In this document: piece after piece, positions 29,697 through 37,563 of the stretch
How positions within the stretch are numbered: position 1 is the first letter of the stretch
How the letters are laid out: every line of letters starts with the position of its first letter
Origin: Anaerocolumna sedimenticola
GTDB taxonomy: Bacteria; Bacillota; Clostridia; Lachnospirales; Lachnospiraceae
Assembly (NCBI RefSeq): GCF_009931695.1
Contig: NZ_CP048000.1
Span: 2,249,501-2,313,500, forward strand
Direction of reading: 5' to 3'
DNA: 64,000 bases
Program-made: the position numbers and the translations under genes
Notes under the pieces: generated by a model
Seen by the model: only the letters and a program-made list of their open reading frames with translations
Databases searched by the model: none
What the model was told of the DNA's origin: nothing

Positions 29697-29736
29697 ATAG
29701 CCAACCTTTAAGAATAGCAGAAGGTTGGCTATTTTT
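29697..29736 (+). terminator. Terminator at the 3' end of IS66
   Basis: A perfect 12-bp stem ATAGCCAACCTT/AAGGTTGGCTAT (29697-29708 with 29721-29732) with TTTTT after it. It lies directly behind the tnpC stop and inside the right terminal repeat. Confidence 0.88.
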
Positions 29737-29747
29737 ATCGACACTGA

Positions 29748-29767
29748 CTTATTTGACGGTTACGATT
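29748..29767 (-). repeat. IS66 right terminal inverted repeat
   Basis: Reverse complement of 20841-20860 with one mismatch. Confidence 0.8.
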
Positions 29768-29831
29768 AAGAATCTAAGACATTAAGAATACTAAGACATT
29801 AAGAATCTAAGATATTAAGAATACTTAGATA
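29766..29831 (+). repeat. Four tandem 16-17-bp repeats next to the IS66 end
   Basis: Units TTAAGAATCTAAGACA, TTAAGAATACTAAGACA, TTAAGAATCTAAGATA and TTAAGAATACTTAGATA follow each other without spacers, directly outside the IS66 right end. Confidence 0.8.
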
Positions 29832-29876
29832 CGATTACTGTGGCAATCTTTAGGCATGTAAAAATAATAAAAGTAA

Positions 29877-29912
29877 AAAAATCTGACCGCTGATTTTATC
29901 GGTCAGATTTTT
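29877..29912. terminator. Bidirectional terminator
   Basis: Stem AAATCTGACCG/CGGTCAGATTT with a 10-base loop, A-rich on one side and T8 on the other. It works in both directions between the IS66 element and telA. Confidence 0.8.
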
Positions 29913-30046
29913 TTTAATTTAAATAAAAATAAACCCCCTGCAATTCTGGTGCACTAAGTCCAAATGGATATGAATAGTTTAATATAATAAATATAAATGT
30001 AATTTTCATTTAGTTTTTGCACCAAAAAATCGGAGGTAAATATTTT

Positions 30047-30070
30047 ATGAAAATATTAAAGTGGATTTAG
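30047..30070 (+). other. Orphan ribosome site and seven-codon frame (MKILKWI), possible gene stump
   Basis: CGGAGG lies 11 bases before an ATG that opens only seven codons before TAG, followed within 30 bases by the end of the convergent telA. It looks like the promoter-proximal stump of a gene lost at a deletion or insertion boundary. A genuine short peptide cannot be excluded. Confidence 0.3.
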
Positions 30071-30095
30071 TACTGTTACGGTGTACTTTTAGAAA

Positions 30096-31246
30096 TTACT
30101 TATTACTCATATTCAACAGCTTCTGTTTCAGTTCATTTTCAATACGGTTTAATTCAACTTCTGCTTCTTTTCTCTTTTGGCGGCCTTCTGTCTGGATACG
30201 AAGTACTTCATCCAGAGTGGAAATTAAGGATTCGTTGGTAGCCTTAAGTGTTTCGATATCTACGATGCCTCGTTCCGATTCTTTGGCTGTTTCAATGGTT
30301 GCCATCTTGAGGGTAGCCGCATTTTTCTTAAGTAATTCATTGGTCATATCGGTTACTTCTCTCTGGGCTCTTGCAGCCTGGCCGGAGTGGGCAACACCCA
30401 GGGCAAGGACCATCTGGCTCTTCCAAAGAGGTATGGTATTTACAATGGTGGATTGTATTTTCTCTGCCATCATGGTATCATTCCCCTGGACCAGGCGAAT
30501 CTGGGGAGCCATCTGAATGGAGATCATTCTGGTTAATTCCAGGTCATGTATTTTCTTTTCAAACCGGTTTATAATAGCCGTTAGGTCATTAACAGCCTGT
30601 GCATCTTCGGGAAGACCGGTTCTACTTGACTTTTCAACCAGTTTTGGAAGTTCTTCGTTCTGAACCTGGGACAGTTTCTTTTTACCGGCTAAAATGTACA
30701 TGGAGAGTTCTTTGAAATAGGTTTTATTTATTTCATACATTTTATCTAACATTGCTACGTCTTTTAGTAACTGTATCTGATGACTTTCCAGTACCTGGCA
30801 GATTTTATTGACATTTACTTCTGCCTTATCATATTTAGCTTTCATGGCGGTAATTTTATTGGAGGTTTTCTTAAATAATCCTAAAAAACCTTTTTCATCC
30901 GTTTCACTATCAAAACTCTTCAGTTCCAATACGACGGAGGAAAGCATCTCACCAATTTCGCCTAAATCTTTTGTTTTTACGTTATTGAGAGCAGATTCGG
31001 AAAAATCTGCAATTTTTTTCTGAGCTCCTACACCGTACTGCAGGATAAGGCTTGATTGGGTTAAATCGATTTTTCCTGCAAAATCATTTACCATCTTCTG
31101 CTCTTCCGGAGACAGTGTACTTTCATCAAATTCCACAGCCACCGGTTTTGCCGGCTCCTGATTTGCTAACTTAGTTTCTGATGTTTCTTCACCGAAGGGG
31201 TCAAAGGTTAAGATTGGTGCTTCGTTTTTAGCAGTTCATCATTCAT
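30096..31246 (-). pseudogene. telA: Toxic anion resistance protein TelA family, N-terminus frameshifted at an A5 run
   Basis: A soluble, largely helical TelA/KlaA-family protein. The body (GTG 31142 to stop 30096, 348 residues) is intact and includes FGLFKKTSN-like and VQGNDTMMAEKIQSTIVNTI segments typical of the family. The frame stays open upstream and encodes ILTFDPFGEETSE, the usual conserved start region. It has no start codon there, but the ATG at 31246 (MNDELLK) lies in the other frame. One extra A in the AAAAA at 31225-31229 joins them. The family is linked to resistance to tellurite and to some antimicrobials, though the mechanism is unclear. It is paired with xpaC upstream, as in many Firmicutes. 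Confidence 0.85.
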
Positions 31247-31261
31247 AATAATACCATTGTA

Positions 31262-31287
31262 TAACACATCGGTTCGCAGATGTGTTA
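31262..31287. repeat. Perfect 9-bp inverted repeat upstream of telA
   Basis: TAACACATC and GATGTGTTA are separated by 8 bases. They lie about 15 bases upstream of the probable telA start, in the 326-base xpaC-telA gap that otherwise shows no gene. It could be an operator or an mRNA hairpin. Confidence 0.5.
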
Positions 31288-31572
31288 CTGCCACATTCAA
31301 TAGAATCAGATATCATGTCTTCTATTGTTAAAATAAAAGGCAGAAAGAATCGATTGTGGCATTCCTTTCTCATTTATATTTTCTTTCAACCCTTCTTTTA
31401 ACTTACACACTTACTGTAAGCTGAGGTAGTACCTTAAAAATTATTAAAAATGTTTTAATAAAGTGTAATAAATTTCTAATTGGCCCTGAATTAATTTAAA
31501 GAATACGGATTAAGTTAAAATTGATTCAAATAGGCTAAAGTTCTTTCGAAGAACTCTATAATGAAATCATAG

Positions 31573-32928
31573 TTATTTCACTTTAAAATCTTCCTTTGTC
31601 AGTCCTTCCTGGGCAAGCATGGTTTCTAATACAGATATGTCGGTAGAGACATCCATTGCCGCATCTTCAAAAAGGCTGTCCAATAATTTTTCAAATGCAA
31701 GATTAATCGTATCTAATGTAGCTTCAATTTCGCTTTTTGCCGAAGTAATATTTGCACCCTGTACGGACTGAGTGTCAAATTCGCGGTAAGCATTTACTAA
31801 TTTTAAAGTGGTAGGAAGATAATATTCCATAAACTTTTCTATTTCCGGAAGCTGTTCCGGATGAAGCTCCACGTAGTTAAAAATTTTACCAATCACTTCT
31901 TCCAAACGGTCTAATTTTCTGGATATTTCCTCTCCGGGAATTGCCTCATTGGCTTCACGAAGCTTAAAGATACAGTTCCTGCCGTTTTCAATGGCTTTTC
32001 TTAATTCTGGATTCATTCCTTGTGACCCAGAGGTTTCCCGGGACATTTCCTGCCCGCTTCCCTGTTTTACCGCATTTTTGCTTTTTTCCTGTTCTTCCAG
32101 ATTCCGCATCTGTATACTCTTTTGGAGTTCCAGATATTGTTCATAACTTTCCCGGTTTAGCATGATACAAGTTTCCTGGTCATCAATACGGCCTTCGGGA
32201 AACATACCTAAGGATATCATTTTCCGTAAATCCTTTAAAATAAACTTCTGGCTTAATAAGGTATTCGCTGACAATTCCTTGATGGAATAGTAGCTGCGGT
32301 TCCGGAATGTCGCAAGATACCGGCGGAACCTTTTAAGACGCTTCCGTATCCTGGAACCCCTTGCCATTAGGAATATACTGATAAAAAGTATGGGAAGGAG
32401 ACTTAAAGCAATTGTTCCGAAGAAATTCAGATTACCGGTCAGCTGGCCGATTAAGGCCAATACAAATGCCGAAATTCCTGCTCCTCCGAATCCTATGCTT
32501 CCAAATACGGTAAGAAGGATGCTGGAAACTCTGCCCACCGGAACCTGGGGATAGCTGCCTCCATTATTGCTATTCTTTTGCCGCATTTTATACTGATTAT
32601 TAACAGGCTGAGGGGGTGCCTGTCCGGACCTTTGCCGGTTATAATTACGTTCGGTGCGGTTATTCTGTCTTTGAGCCTGTCCATAAGTCTGATCTGACCT
32701 GTTCCAACGGCGGTTACCTCGGGTTACATCCCAGTCCATCCTGCCACCGTTTATGTCTCGGTTCTGTCTGTCTCTATTAATACCCAGTGCACCTCGTACC
32801 TCATCTAAAGCACCGTTTACAGTATTTCCTATATCTCTGTTTAATTGTTGAAAGTTCATCGTATTAACTGCATCTTGGACAATGTCTTTGATATCGTCCC
32901 CTAAATTTGAAAAGTTCTTTCTGCTCAT
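31573..32928 (-). CDS. xpaC: XpaC-like 5-bromo-4-chloroindolyl phosphate hydrolysis family protein
   Basis: A 451-residue membrane-anchored protein. The N-terminus (NLGDDIKDIVQDAVNTMNFQ) is the family's amphipathic helix. A long Arg/Asn/Gln-rich low-complexity linker (about 50-125) follows, then two hydrophobic helices (about 132-180) and a cytoplasmic helical domain with FRNRSYYSIKELS and YLPTTLKLVNAYREFD. The family name comes from an old phenotype; the biochemical role is unknown. XpaC and TelA are usually neighbours, as here. Start ATG 32928 with GGAGG just upstream. Confidence 0.88.
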   Translation of the reverse strand: MSRKNFSNLGDDIKDIVQDAVNTMNFQQLNRDIGNTVNGALDEVRGALGINRDRQNRDINGGRMDWDVTRGNRRWNRSDQTYGQAQRQNNRTERNYNRQRSGQAPPQPVNNQYKMRQKNSNNGGSYPQVPVGRVSSILLTVFGSIGFGGAGISAFVLALIGQLTGNLNFFGTIALSLLPILFISIFLMARGSRIRKRLKRFRRYLATFRNRSYYSIKELSANTLLSQKFILKDLRKMISLGMFPEGRIDDQETCIMLNRESYEQYLELQKSIQMRNLEEQEKSKNAVKQGSGQEMSRETSGSQGMNPELRKAIENGRNCIFKLREANEAIPGEEISRKLDRLEEVIGKIFNYVELHPEQLPEIEKFMEYYLPTTLKLVNAYREFDTQSVQGANITSAKSEIEATLDTINLAFEKLLDSLFEDAAMDVSTDISVLETMLAQEGLTKEDFKVK

Positions 32929-33262
32929 ATTAACCTCCGCTATATCACATAAATATAACTAGTCCTATTATATCTTATTCTGGAGCAATTGACAATTTTA
33001 ATAAAATTAAAATTCAATTAATAAGTAAAAAATAATCGGGCTAATCATATGTAATATATAAATAGGTTATGTTTATGTAACTTTAAATGATTGGAGATTC
33101 AGTAATTTAGTGTACTTTTGGTGTTATAGACAAAAACAGCTGTCTTATATACTCTTTCTGACGCCTGTTATAGAATTTCATAAAATATCCGATAAAATAG
33201 TTTAGTACGTAAAGCAATTAAAAATATTACTAATAATAATTTTAAGAAGGCGGCATTAATTC
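32929..33262. other. Divergent intergenic region, no gene seen
   Basis: About 334 AT-rich bases between the divergent xpaC and glycosyltransferase genes. It must hold both promoters, but I cannot assign them with confidence. Confidence 0.4.
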
Positions 33263-34464
33263 ATGTCAGAAATTAGCAGAGTAAGAAAAATAATCCTCTT
33301 TAAAGGTCAAATCGAAACCCTTGGATACTTCTCGGAACAGCTTGCAAAGGCATTTGTCCAGTTGGGATATGAGGTTTATTTGTTTGATTTTAATAATAGC
33401 TATCAAGAAATAAATAATCTTATCTGGTTTTGTGATAAAGAGAATACGGTAATGATAACGTTTAATTTCATAGGTCTTAACAATGAAGATATTTTCCTCA
33501 TGGAAAATGGAGAATTATTCTGGAACCAGCGTGAGATTTTGTGTGTAAATATCATTGTGGATCATCCATTCTATTACCATGAATTTTTTAAGAACCCCCG
33601 TTAAGATATGTTTTATTTTGCATTGACCAAAATCATATAAAATATATGGAACGTTTTTTTCCTGACATAAAATATGTTTCTTTTTTACCACTTGCCGGCA
33701 CTCAGATAACCGATAACTATATTCCTTATACAGCAAGAAAATATGATATCGTATTTACCGGCAATTATACGCCGCCTCATACATTTGATAAATACATTAA
33801 CCGTATTGATGACGATTATTCTTTATTTTATCATAACATAATTGATAATTTAATAAACAATCCGGATAAGACCATAGAAGAGGCTATTGAATACCAAACC
33901 AGAGCAGAGATTAACGATTTAACGGAAGAAGATTTAAAAAATGCTATGGCTTCTATGATATTTATTGATCTTTATGTAAGATTCCATTTTCGGGCTTTGG
34001 CAGTTCAAACACTTGTGGATAACGGATTTAGGGTTGATGTGTTTGGAAAAGGATGGGATTTGCTTGAATGCAGGAATAAGAGTAATTTAATTATCCATGG
34101 GGGGATTGAGTCACAGGAATGTATTTTAAATATGCTGGATTCCCGGATTTCCCTTAATGTCATGCCATGGTTTAAAGCCGGAGCCCATGACCGTATCTTT
34201 AATACCATGTTAAGTAAATCAGTCAGTTTAAGTGACGGCAGTACTTACATAACAGATCAATTTAATGAGGGGAAAGAAATTGTACTTTATTCATTATCAT
34301 CCATGGATAAGCTTCCGAAGATTGCAGGTGATTTATTAAGTGACCCGGATAAAGCTGCGGGCATAGCAGAGGCCGGTTATCAAAAGTCGAGAATTTTACA
34401 CAGCTGGAAGAACCGGGCTGAAGCACTCTCTGAATATATAAACAGGGTATGGTTCTGGATATAG
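33263..34464 (+). pseudogene. CgeB-like glycosyltransferase, frameshifted at a C5 run near 33595
   Basis: The first frame (33263-33604) gives an N-terminal domain (GYFSEQLAKAFVQLGYEVYLFD; VDHPFYYHEFF) and stops after FKNPR. The -1 frame continues as LRYVLFCIDQNHIKYMERFFP and runs to 34464 with FTGNYTPP, VDVFGKGWD and the C-terminal block NVMPWFKAGAHDRIFNTM, DGSTYITDQF, WKNRAEALSEYI. The latter is the Glyco_trans_1_2 (CgeB/SpsG-like) domain. One more C in CCCCC at 33594-33598 would give a protein of about 400 residues. The donor is unknown. It stands alone, away from the main polysaccharide locus. Confidence 0.8.
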
Positions 34465-34642
34465 CCAGTGATAAGAACCGCCTTCTGATGGGAACGCTGT
34501 TACACGACTACTTACTTATACATTTAAACTTGACAAACTGATTCGTTGTTATATAATAAGTTGAAAATATTGTAGAAAAAATGTATTTTTTGTCACTCAA
34601 GAATATACTACAAAATACTATAAGGGAAATTACTAGTTTTTT

Positions 34643-35665
34643 ATGCATAAAATTATATTACTAATCATTATTTGCTCAATTTTATTTAATAATCCTGCAA
34701 TTGTTCTTGCTTCAGGTAATATGAATATAATTAATATTAAGAAAACCGGCAATAACAAGCTGGAAATAAGCTGGATAAAAGTTTCTGACCAAGATGGATA
34801 TAGAGTTTATCGGGCATCAGAATATAATGGAACTTATACTTTGGTAAAAGATACAAAAGATGATAAATTTATTGACAATGTGAGTATTGGCAATGGATAC
34901 TATTATAAAATAAAGTCATACAAGAAAGAAGATGGTAAGGTTATTTTAAGTCATTTTTCATTAATTAAACGCGGAGGTATCAATGCAAATGGAGTGCCGG
35001 CATCCATACCTGCTACCAAAATCGGTTCTTTAAAAATTAACGGCAAACAAGTCATTATTGTTTCGGTTGATAAGGCAAACAATACAACGGCTAATGTAAG
35101 TTTTTATAGTAAAGATAAGAACGGGCAATGGATTTTAGACTTCTCCACCATTGGCTACATAGGTAAAAACGGTATTGGCAAGACAAAAGAAGGAGATAAC
35201 AAAACACCCATTGGTTTATTTAATTTCACAGCTGCATTTGGGGTGGCATCTAAACCAGGTAATGCTAAAGTACCTTATGTAAAAGTAAATGAAACGCATT
35301 GGCTGGTAAGTGATTCGAATAGTAAGTATTATAATAGATTTGTTTCTACTTCAAAGAGTAAAGACGGATATTCTCAGACCCAAGAAGTAGTAAAGGATTG
35401 GGATTCGTCTTATGGAGAACAATTGTATAACTATCCGAAAGCTTATAAATATTCATTAATTTTAAATTATAATCCTGGGAATGTGCCGCATAAAGGTTCT
35501 GCAATATTTTTACATTGTTATACGAATAATAAGTATACCGCAGGATGTGTGGCTATACCTGAATCTAAGATGAAATATTTGCTGCAAAAATTAGACGTTA
35601 ACAGCCAGAATAAAATAGCAGCATCCATTATAATTGATACGGCGGATAATATTTTATCATATTAG
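34643..35665 (+). CDS. Secreted L,D-transpeptidase (YkuD fold) with fibronectin-III-like domain
   Basis: A 340-residue exported protein that would crosslink or modify peptidoglycan. A signal peptide (about 1-24, ending VLASG) is followed by a fibronectin III-like module (about 28-110: LEISWIKVSDQDGYRVYRA, YYYKIKSY) and the YkuD catalytic domain (about 125-340). The catalytic region reads GSAIFLHCYTNNKYTAGCVAIP: His and Cys of the active site are kept, but the usual SHGC[VI]R is replaced by TAGCVAIP, as in the YafK-like branch. A terminator follows. Its last 154 bases, including the stop codon, recur at 48397-48550. Confidence 0.88.
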   Translation: MHKIILLIIICSILFNNPAIVLASGNMNIINIKKTGNNKLEISWIKVSDQDGYRVYRASEYNGTYTLVKDTKDDKFIDNVSIGNGYYYKIKSYKKEDGKVILSHFSLIKRGGINANGVPASIPATKIGSLKINGKQVIIVSVDKANNTTANVSFYSKDKNGQWILDFSTIGYIGKNGIGKTKEGDNKTPIGLFNFTAAFGVASKPGNAKVPYVKVNETHWLVSDSNSKYYNRFVSTSKSKDGYSQTQEVVKDWDSSYGEQLYNYPKAYKYSLILNYNPGNVPHKGSAIFLHCYTNNKYTAGCVAIPESKMKYLLQKLDVNSQNKIAASIIIDTADNILSY

Positions 35666-35682
35666 TTTTATTTTCATTAGGA
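35529..35682 (+). repeat. Direct repeat, copy 1 (3' end of L,D-transpeptidase gene)
   Basis: 154 bases that match 48397-48550 with only two substitutions that I can see and no gaps. The repeat covers the last 45 codons, the stop and 17 further bases. Confidence 0.93.
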
Positions 35683-35732
35683 TCCATCAGAAAGCTATTA
35701 AAAGATAAGAACTAAAAAATCTGCTGTAATTA

Positions 35733-35776
35733 AAGGGATTGTTGCATTATTTTTGCAACAGTCCCTTATAGTTTTT
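35733..35776 (+). terminator. Hairpin terminator after the L,D-transpeptidase gene
   Basis: A 14-bp stem, AAGGGATTGTTGCA with TGCAACAGTCCCTT (one G-U pair), followed by ATAGTTTTT. Its arm sequence is related to the GGGGCTGT(C/T)GCAAAA ends of the MITE at 48599-48810, so it might itself derive from such an element. Confidence 0.65.
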
Positions 35777-36030
35777 GAGACAGTATAATCATATTACCTT
35801 TGCGATGCATGCCGCCATGTGCGGAAGCTTGGTATCGGTAATAATTTAAATACCATAAGCAAGGGCGAAGCAGAAGAAATCTAAAAACAGGCCTCAGAAT
35901 ATATACGATGTAAAGAATTGCATTGTATAGTCAACTGCAAATAGAATTAAAAGGAGGTATCAGTTCGAAAAGAATTCCGAATCTTCTGCGATTTCTTAGC
36001 CAATAAAATTGGCATTATTTATTAGTAATT
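35777..36030. other. Intergenic, possible short gene debris
   Basis: No complete gene. One stretch (about 35800-35881) reads CDACRHVRKLGIGNNLNTIS before a stop, but has no start codon and no recognisable family. An AAAAGGAGGT ribosome-like site at about 35950 has no credible frame behind it. Confidence 0.3.
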
Positions 36031-36035
36031 TATGA

Positions 36036-36077
36036 TTGACAATATAGAGCTATGATGTTATATTATAGATAATACGT
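36036..36077 (+). promoter_or_regulatory. Promoter of the sugar-catabolic cluster with overlapping operator-like half
   Basis: TTGACA (36036-36041), 17-base spacer, TATATT (36059-36064). Directly behind, at the expected transcription start, lies ATAATACGTA (about 36069-36078). This is the inverted core of the 19-bp motif found at 36182-36200 and 41761-41779. A repressor bound here would block initiation. Confidence 0.7.
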
Positions 36078-36181
36078 AGGATGTTTAGGTGACATTTATT
36101 AACAGGTTTTCGTGACAGAAGAGAGGATTGATATAAAAGGGTATATACATAGAAAGGTTGAAAGGTATAAGCATAATTAAA

Positions 36182-36200
36182 AAGGTAGGACGTATTACGT
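36182..36200 (+). promoter_or_regulatory. Candidate GntR operator upstream of the first glycosidase-like gene
   Basis: AAGGTAGGACGTATTACGT. It matches 41761-41779 at 17 of 19 bases and contains the near-palindrome ACGTATTACGT. It lies 22 bases before the start codon. Confidence 0.6.
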
Positions 36201-36221
36201 AATATGAATAAGGAGGGAGAA

Positions 36222-37487
36222 ATGGGAAAGACGGTATTAAGCATTAAAAGTGATAAATTTTATATTAACGGCAGTCTTATCTACAGCCAAATAAAAGACA
36301 GTAATCCGGATGCTTGGGGATTGTTAATGAATGCAAGGTTTATTCAGGGAATTTTTGACGATAAGGCTGGTAAAAGCCGGTTCAACCGGTTTGGAAGAAA
36401 TTTTGACACAGAGCAAAATACGGAGGAACTGATTACAGCACTTCCTGAATGGTACCAATATGGATTACGTGGGTTTACGGTAGGCTTTCAGGGAGGCGGT
36501 CCTTGTTTTACTATGGACAATTACAGTATAGACAATAACCCTTTTTCTTCTGACGGTAAGGAAGTTGAACCAGGATATTTAAAGAGGATGGAGAAGCTTA
36601 TAAGAGCGGCGGATGAACTGGGAATGATTGTAATTGTGAGCTTCCTGTATGGCGCACAGACAAGATTTTTAAAAGATGATGAAGCCGTTAAACACGCAGT
36701 AAAAAAGGCATCTAACTGGCTTCGTGACATGAAGTTTACCAATGTGATCATTGAGATAGCAAACGAACACAATGTGGATGATTTCAAAATTCATCCAATT
36801 GTATATACAGAGAAAGGAGTGGTGGATTTAATTAAAACGGCAAAGGAGGAATCAGGGGGAATTCCTGTAGGATGCAGCGGGACAGGAGGATATTTTTCAG
36901 AAAAGATTGCGGAGGTATCCGACGTAATTTTGATTCATGGGAATGGACAGACAAGGCAGCAATTATATAATCTGATTCAAAAGGCAAAAAGCATAAAACC
37001 ATTGCGACCTATAGTCTGCAATGAAGATTCCCAGGCTTTAAGCCAGCTTCAGGTTACATCAAAAATGCAGGTTTCATGGGGTTATTACAATAATATGACA
37101 AAACAGGAGCCGCCGGTCAATTGGCACATTACTTCCGGTGAAGACCTGTTCTTTGCCCATCGAATGGCTGAAGTACTTGGTATAAAAACCGATGAGATAC
37201 CTTTTGAAAATCAGTTTTATTTGCAGGGGCTGGAACCGGATATGACATATGAGCAAAAACGTTGGATCCGTCTTGCAAGCTTATATCCTGAAAAAATTGA
37301 TCACGTAATATTTTACCGTAATGGAGAATACTTTGCTGCATCTTATGATGATCCTTTTATGATTCATTTTATTTGTAACTGGTTACAGGGTGCTGTGACA
37401 GGAACGAAAGCCGGTGAAGAGTGGGTTGCAGAAGTATATTTAACTAGTAGGGAAAAGATAGTAAAAAGTTGTAGGTTGCTCAGTTAA
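36222..37487 (+). CDS. Putative cytoplasmic glycoside hydrolase, TIM barrel of clan GH-A type (paralogue A)
   Basis: A 421-residue protein with no signal peptide. The fold signs of a clan GH-A retaining glycosidase are visible: FTVGFQGGG on an early strand, IVIVSFLYG, the acid/base candidate Glu182 in FTNVIIEIANEHN, and the nucleophile candidate Glu268 in RPIVCNEDSQ. WGYYNNMTKQEPP follows and is shared with the paralogue at 45215-46486 (roughly half identical by eye over the full length). I cannot assign a CAZy family. Start ATG 36222 has AAGGAGGGA just before it. It is the first gene of a sugar-uptake operon, so its substrate is probably an imported oligosaccharide. Confidence 0.7.
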   Translation: MGKTVLSIKSDKFYINGSLIYSQIKDSNPDAWGLLMNARFIQGIFDDKAGKSRFNRFGRNFDTEQNTEELITALPEWYQYGLRGFTVGFQGGGPCFTMDNYSIDNNPFSSDGKEVEPGYLKRMEKLIRAADELGMIVIVSFLYGAQTRFLKDDEAVKHAVKKASNWLRDMKFTNVIIEIANEHNVDDFKIHPIVYTEKGVVDLIKTAKEESGGIPVGCSGTGGYFSEKIAEVSDVILIHGNGQTRQQLYNLIQKAKSIKPLRPIVCNEDSQALSQLQVTSKMQVSWGYYNNMTKQEPPVNWHITSGEDLFFAHRMAEVLGIKTDEIPFENQFYLQGLEPDMTYEQKRWIRLASLYPEKIDHVIFYRNGEYFAASYDDPFMIHFICNWLQGAVTGTKAGEEWVAEVYLTSREKIVKSCRLLS

Positions 37488-37563
37488 ATAGTTAAAAATG
37501 TAAATTTATGTGTTGTGATTCCTGCTTTCCGGGGGTTTCATGGCAAAAGGAGGAGGTTTATTT

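Larger units (their letters stand above)
20841..29767 (+). mobile_element. IS66-family insertion sequence, itself interrupted by two other elements
   Basis: The element is bounded by 20-bp terminal inverted repeats (20841-20860 and 29748-29767, 19 of 20 matching, core AATCGTAACCGTCAAA). It carries the three IS66 genes tnpA, tnpB and tnpC in order. tnpC is split at 22515/25573 by a TniA/TniB-like element and at 26150/29485 by a RIT element. Without the inserts, the IS would be about 2.5 kb, the usual IS66 size. I see no 8-bp target duplication outside the repeats. It is probably no longer able to move by itself because TnpC is broken. Confidence 0.85.

Noticed and set aside
20833..29775. 8-bp target duplication around the IS66 element
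   Set aside because: The flanking octamers (GCCTTTTA and AAGAATCT) do not match, whichever repeat boundary is chosen.
29766..29831. Possible CRISPR array
   Set aside because: Units are 16-17 bp, directly abutting, without spacers, and no cas gene is present anywhere in the window.
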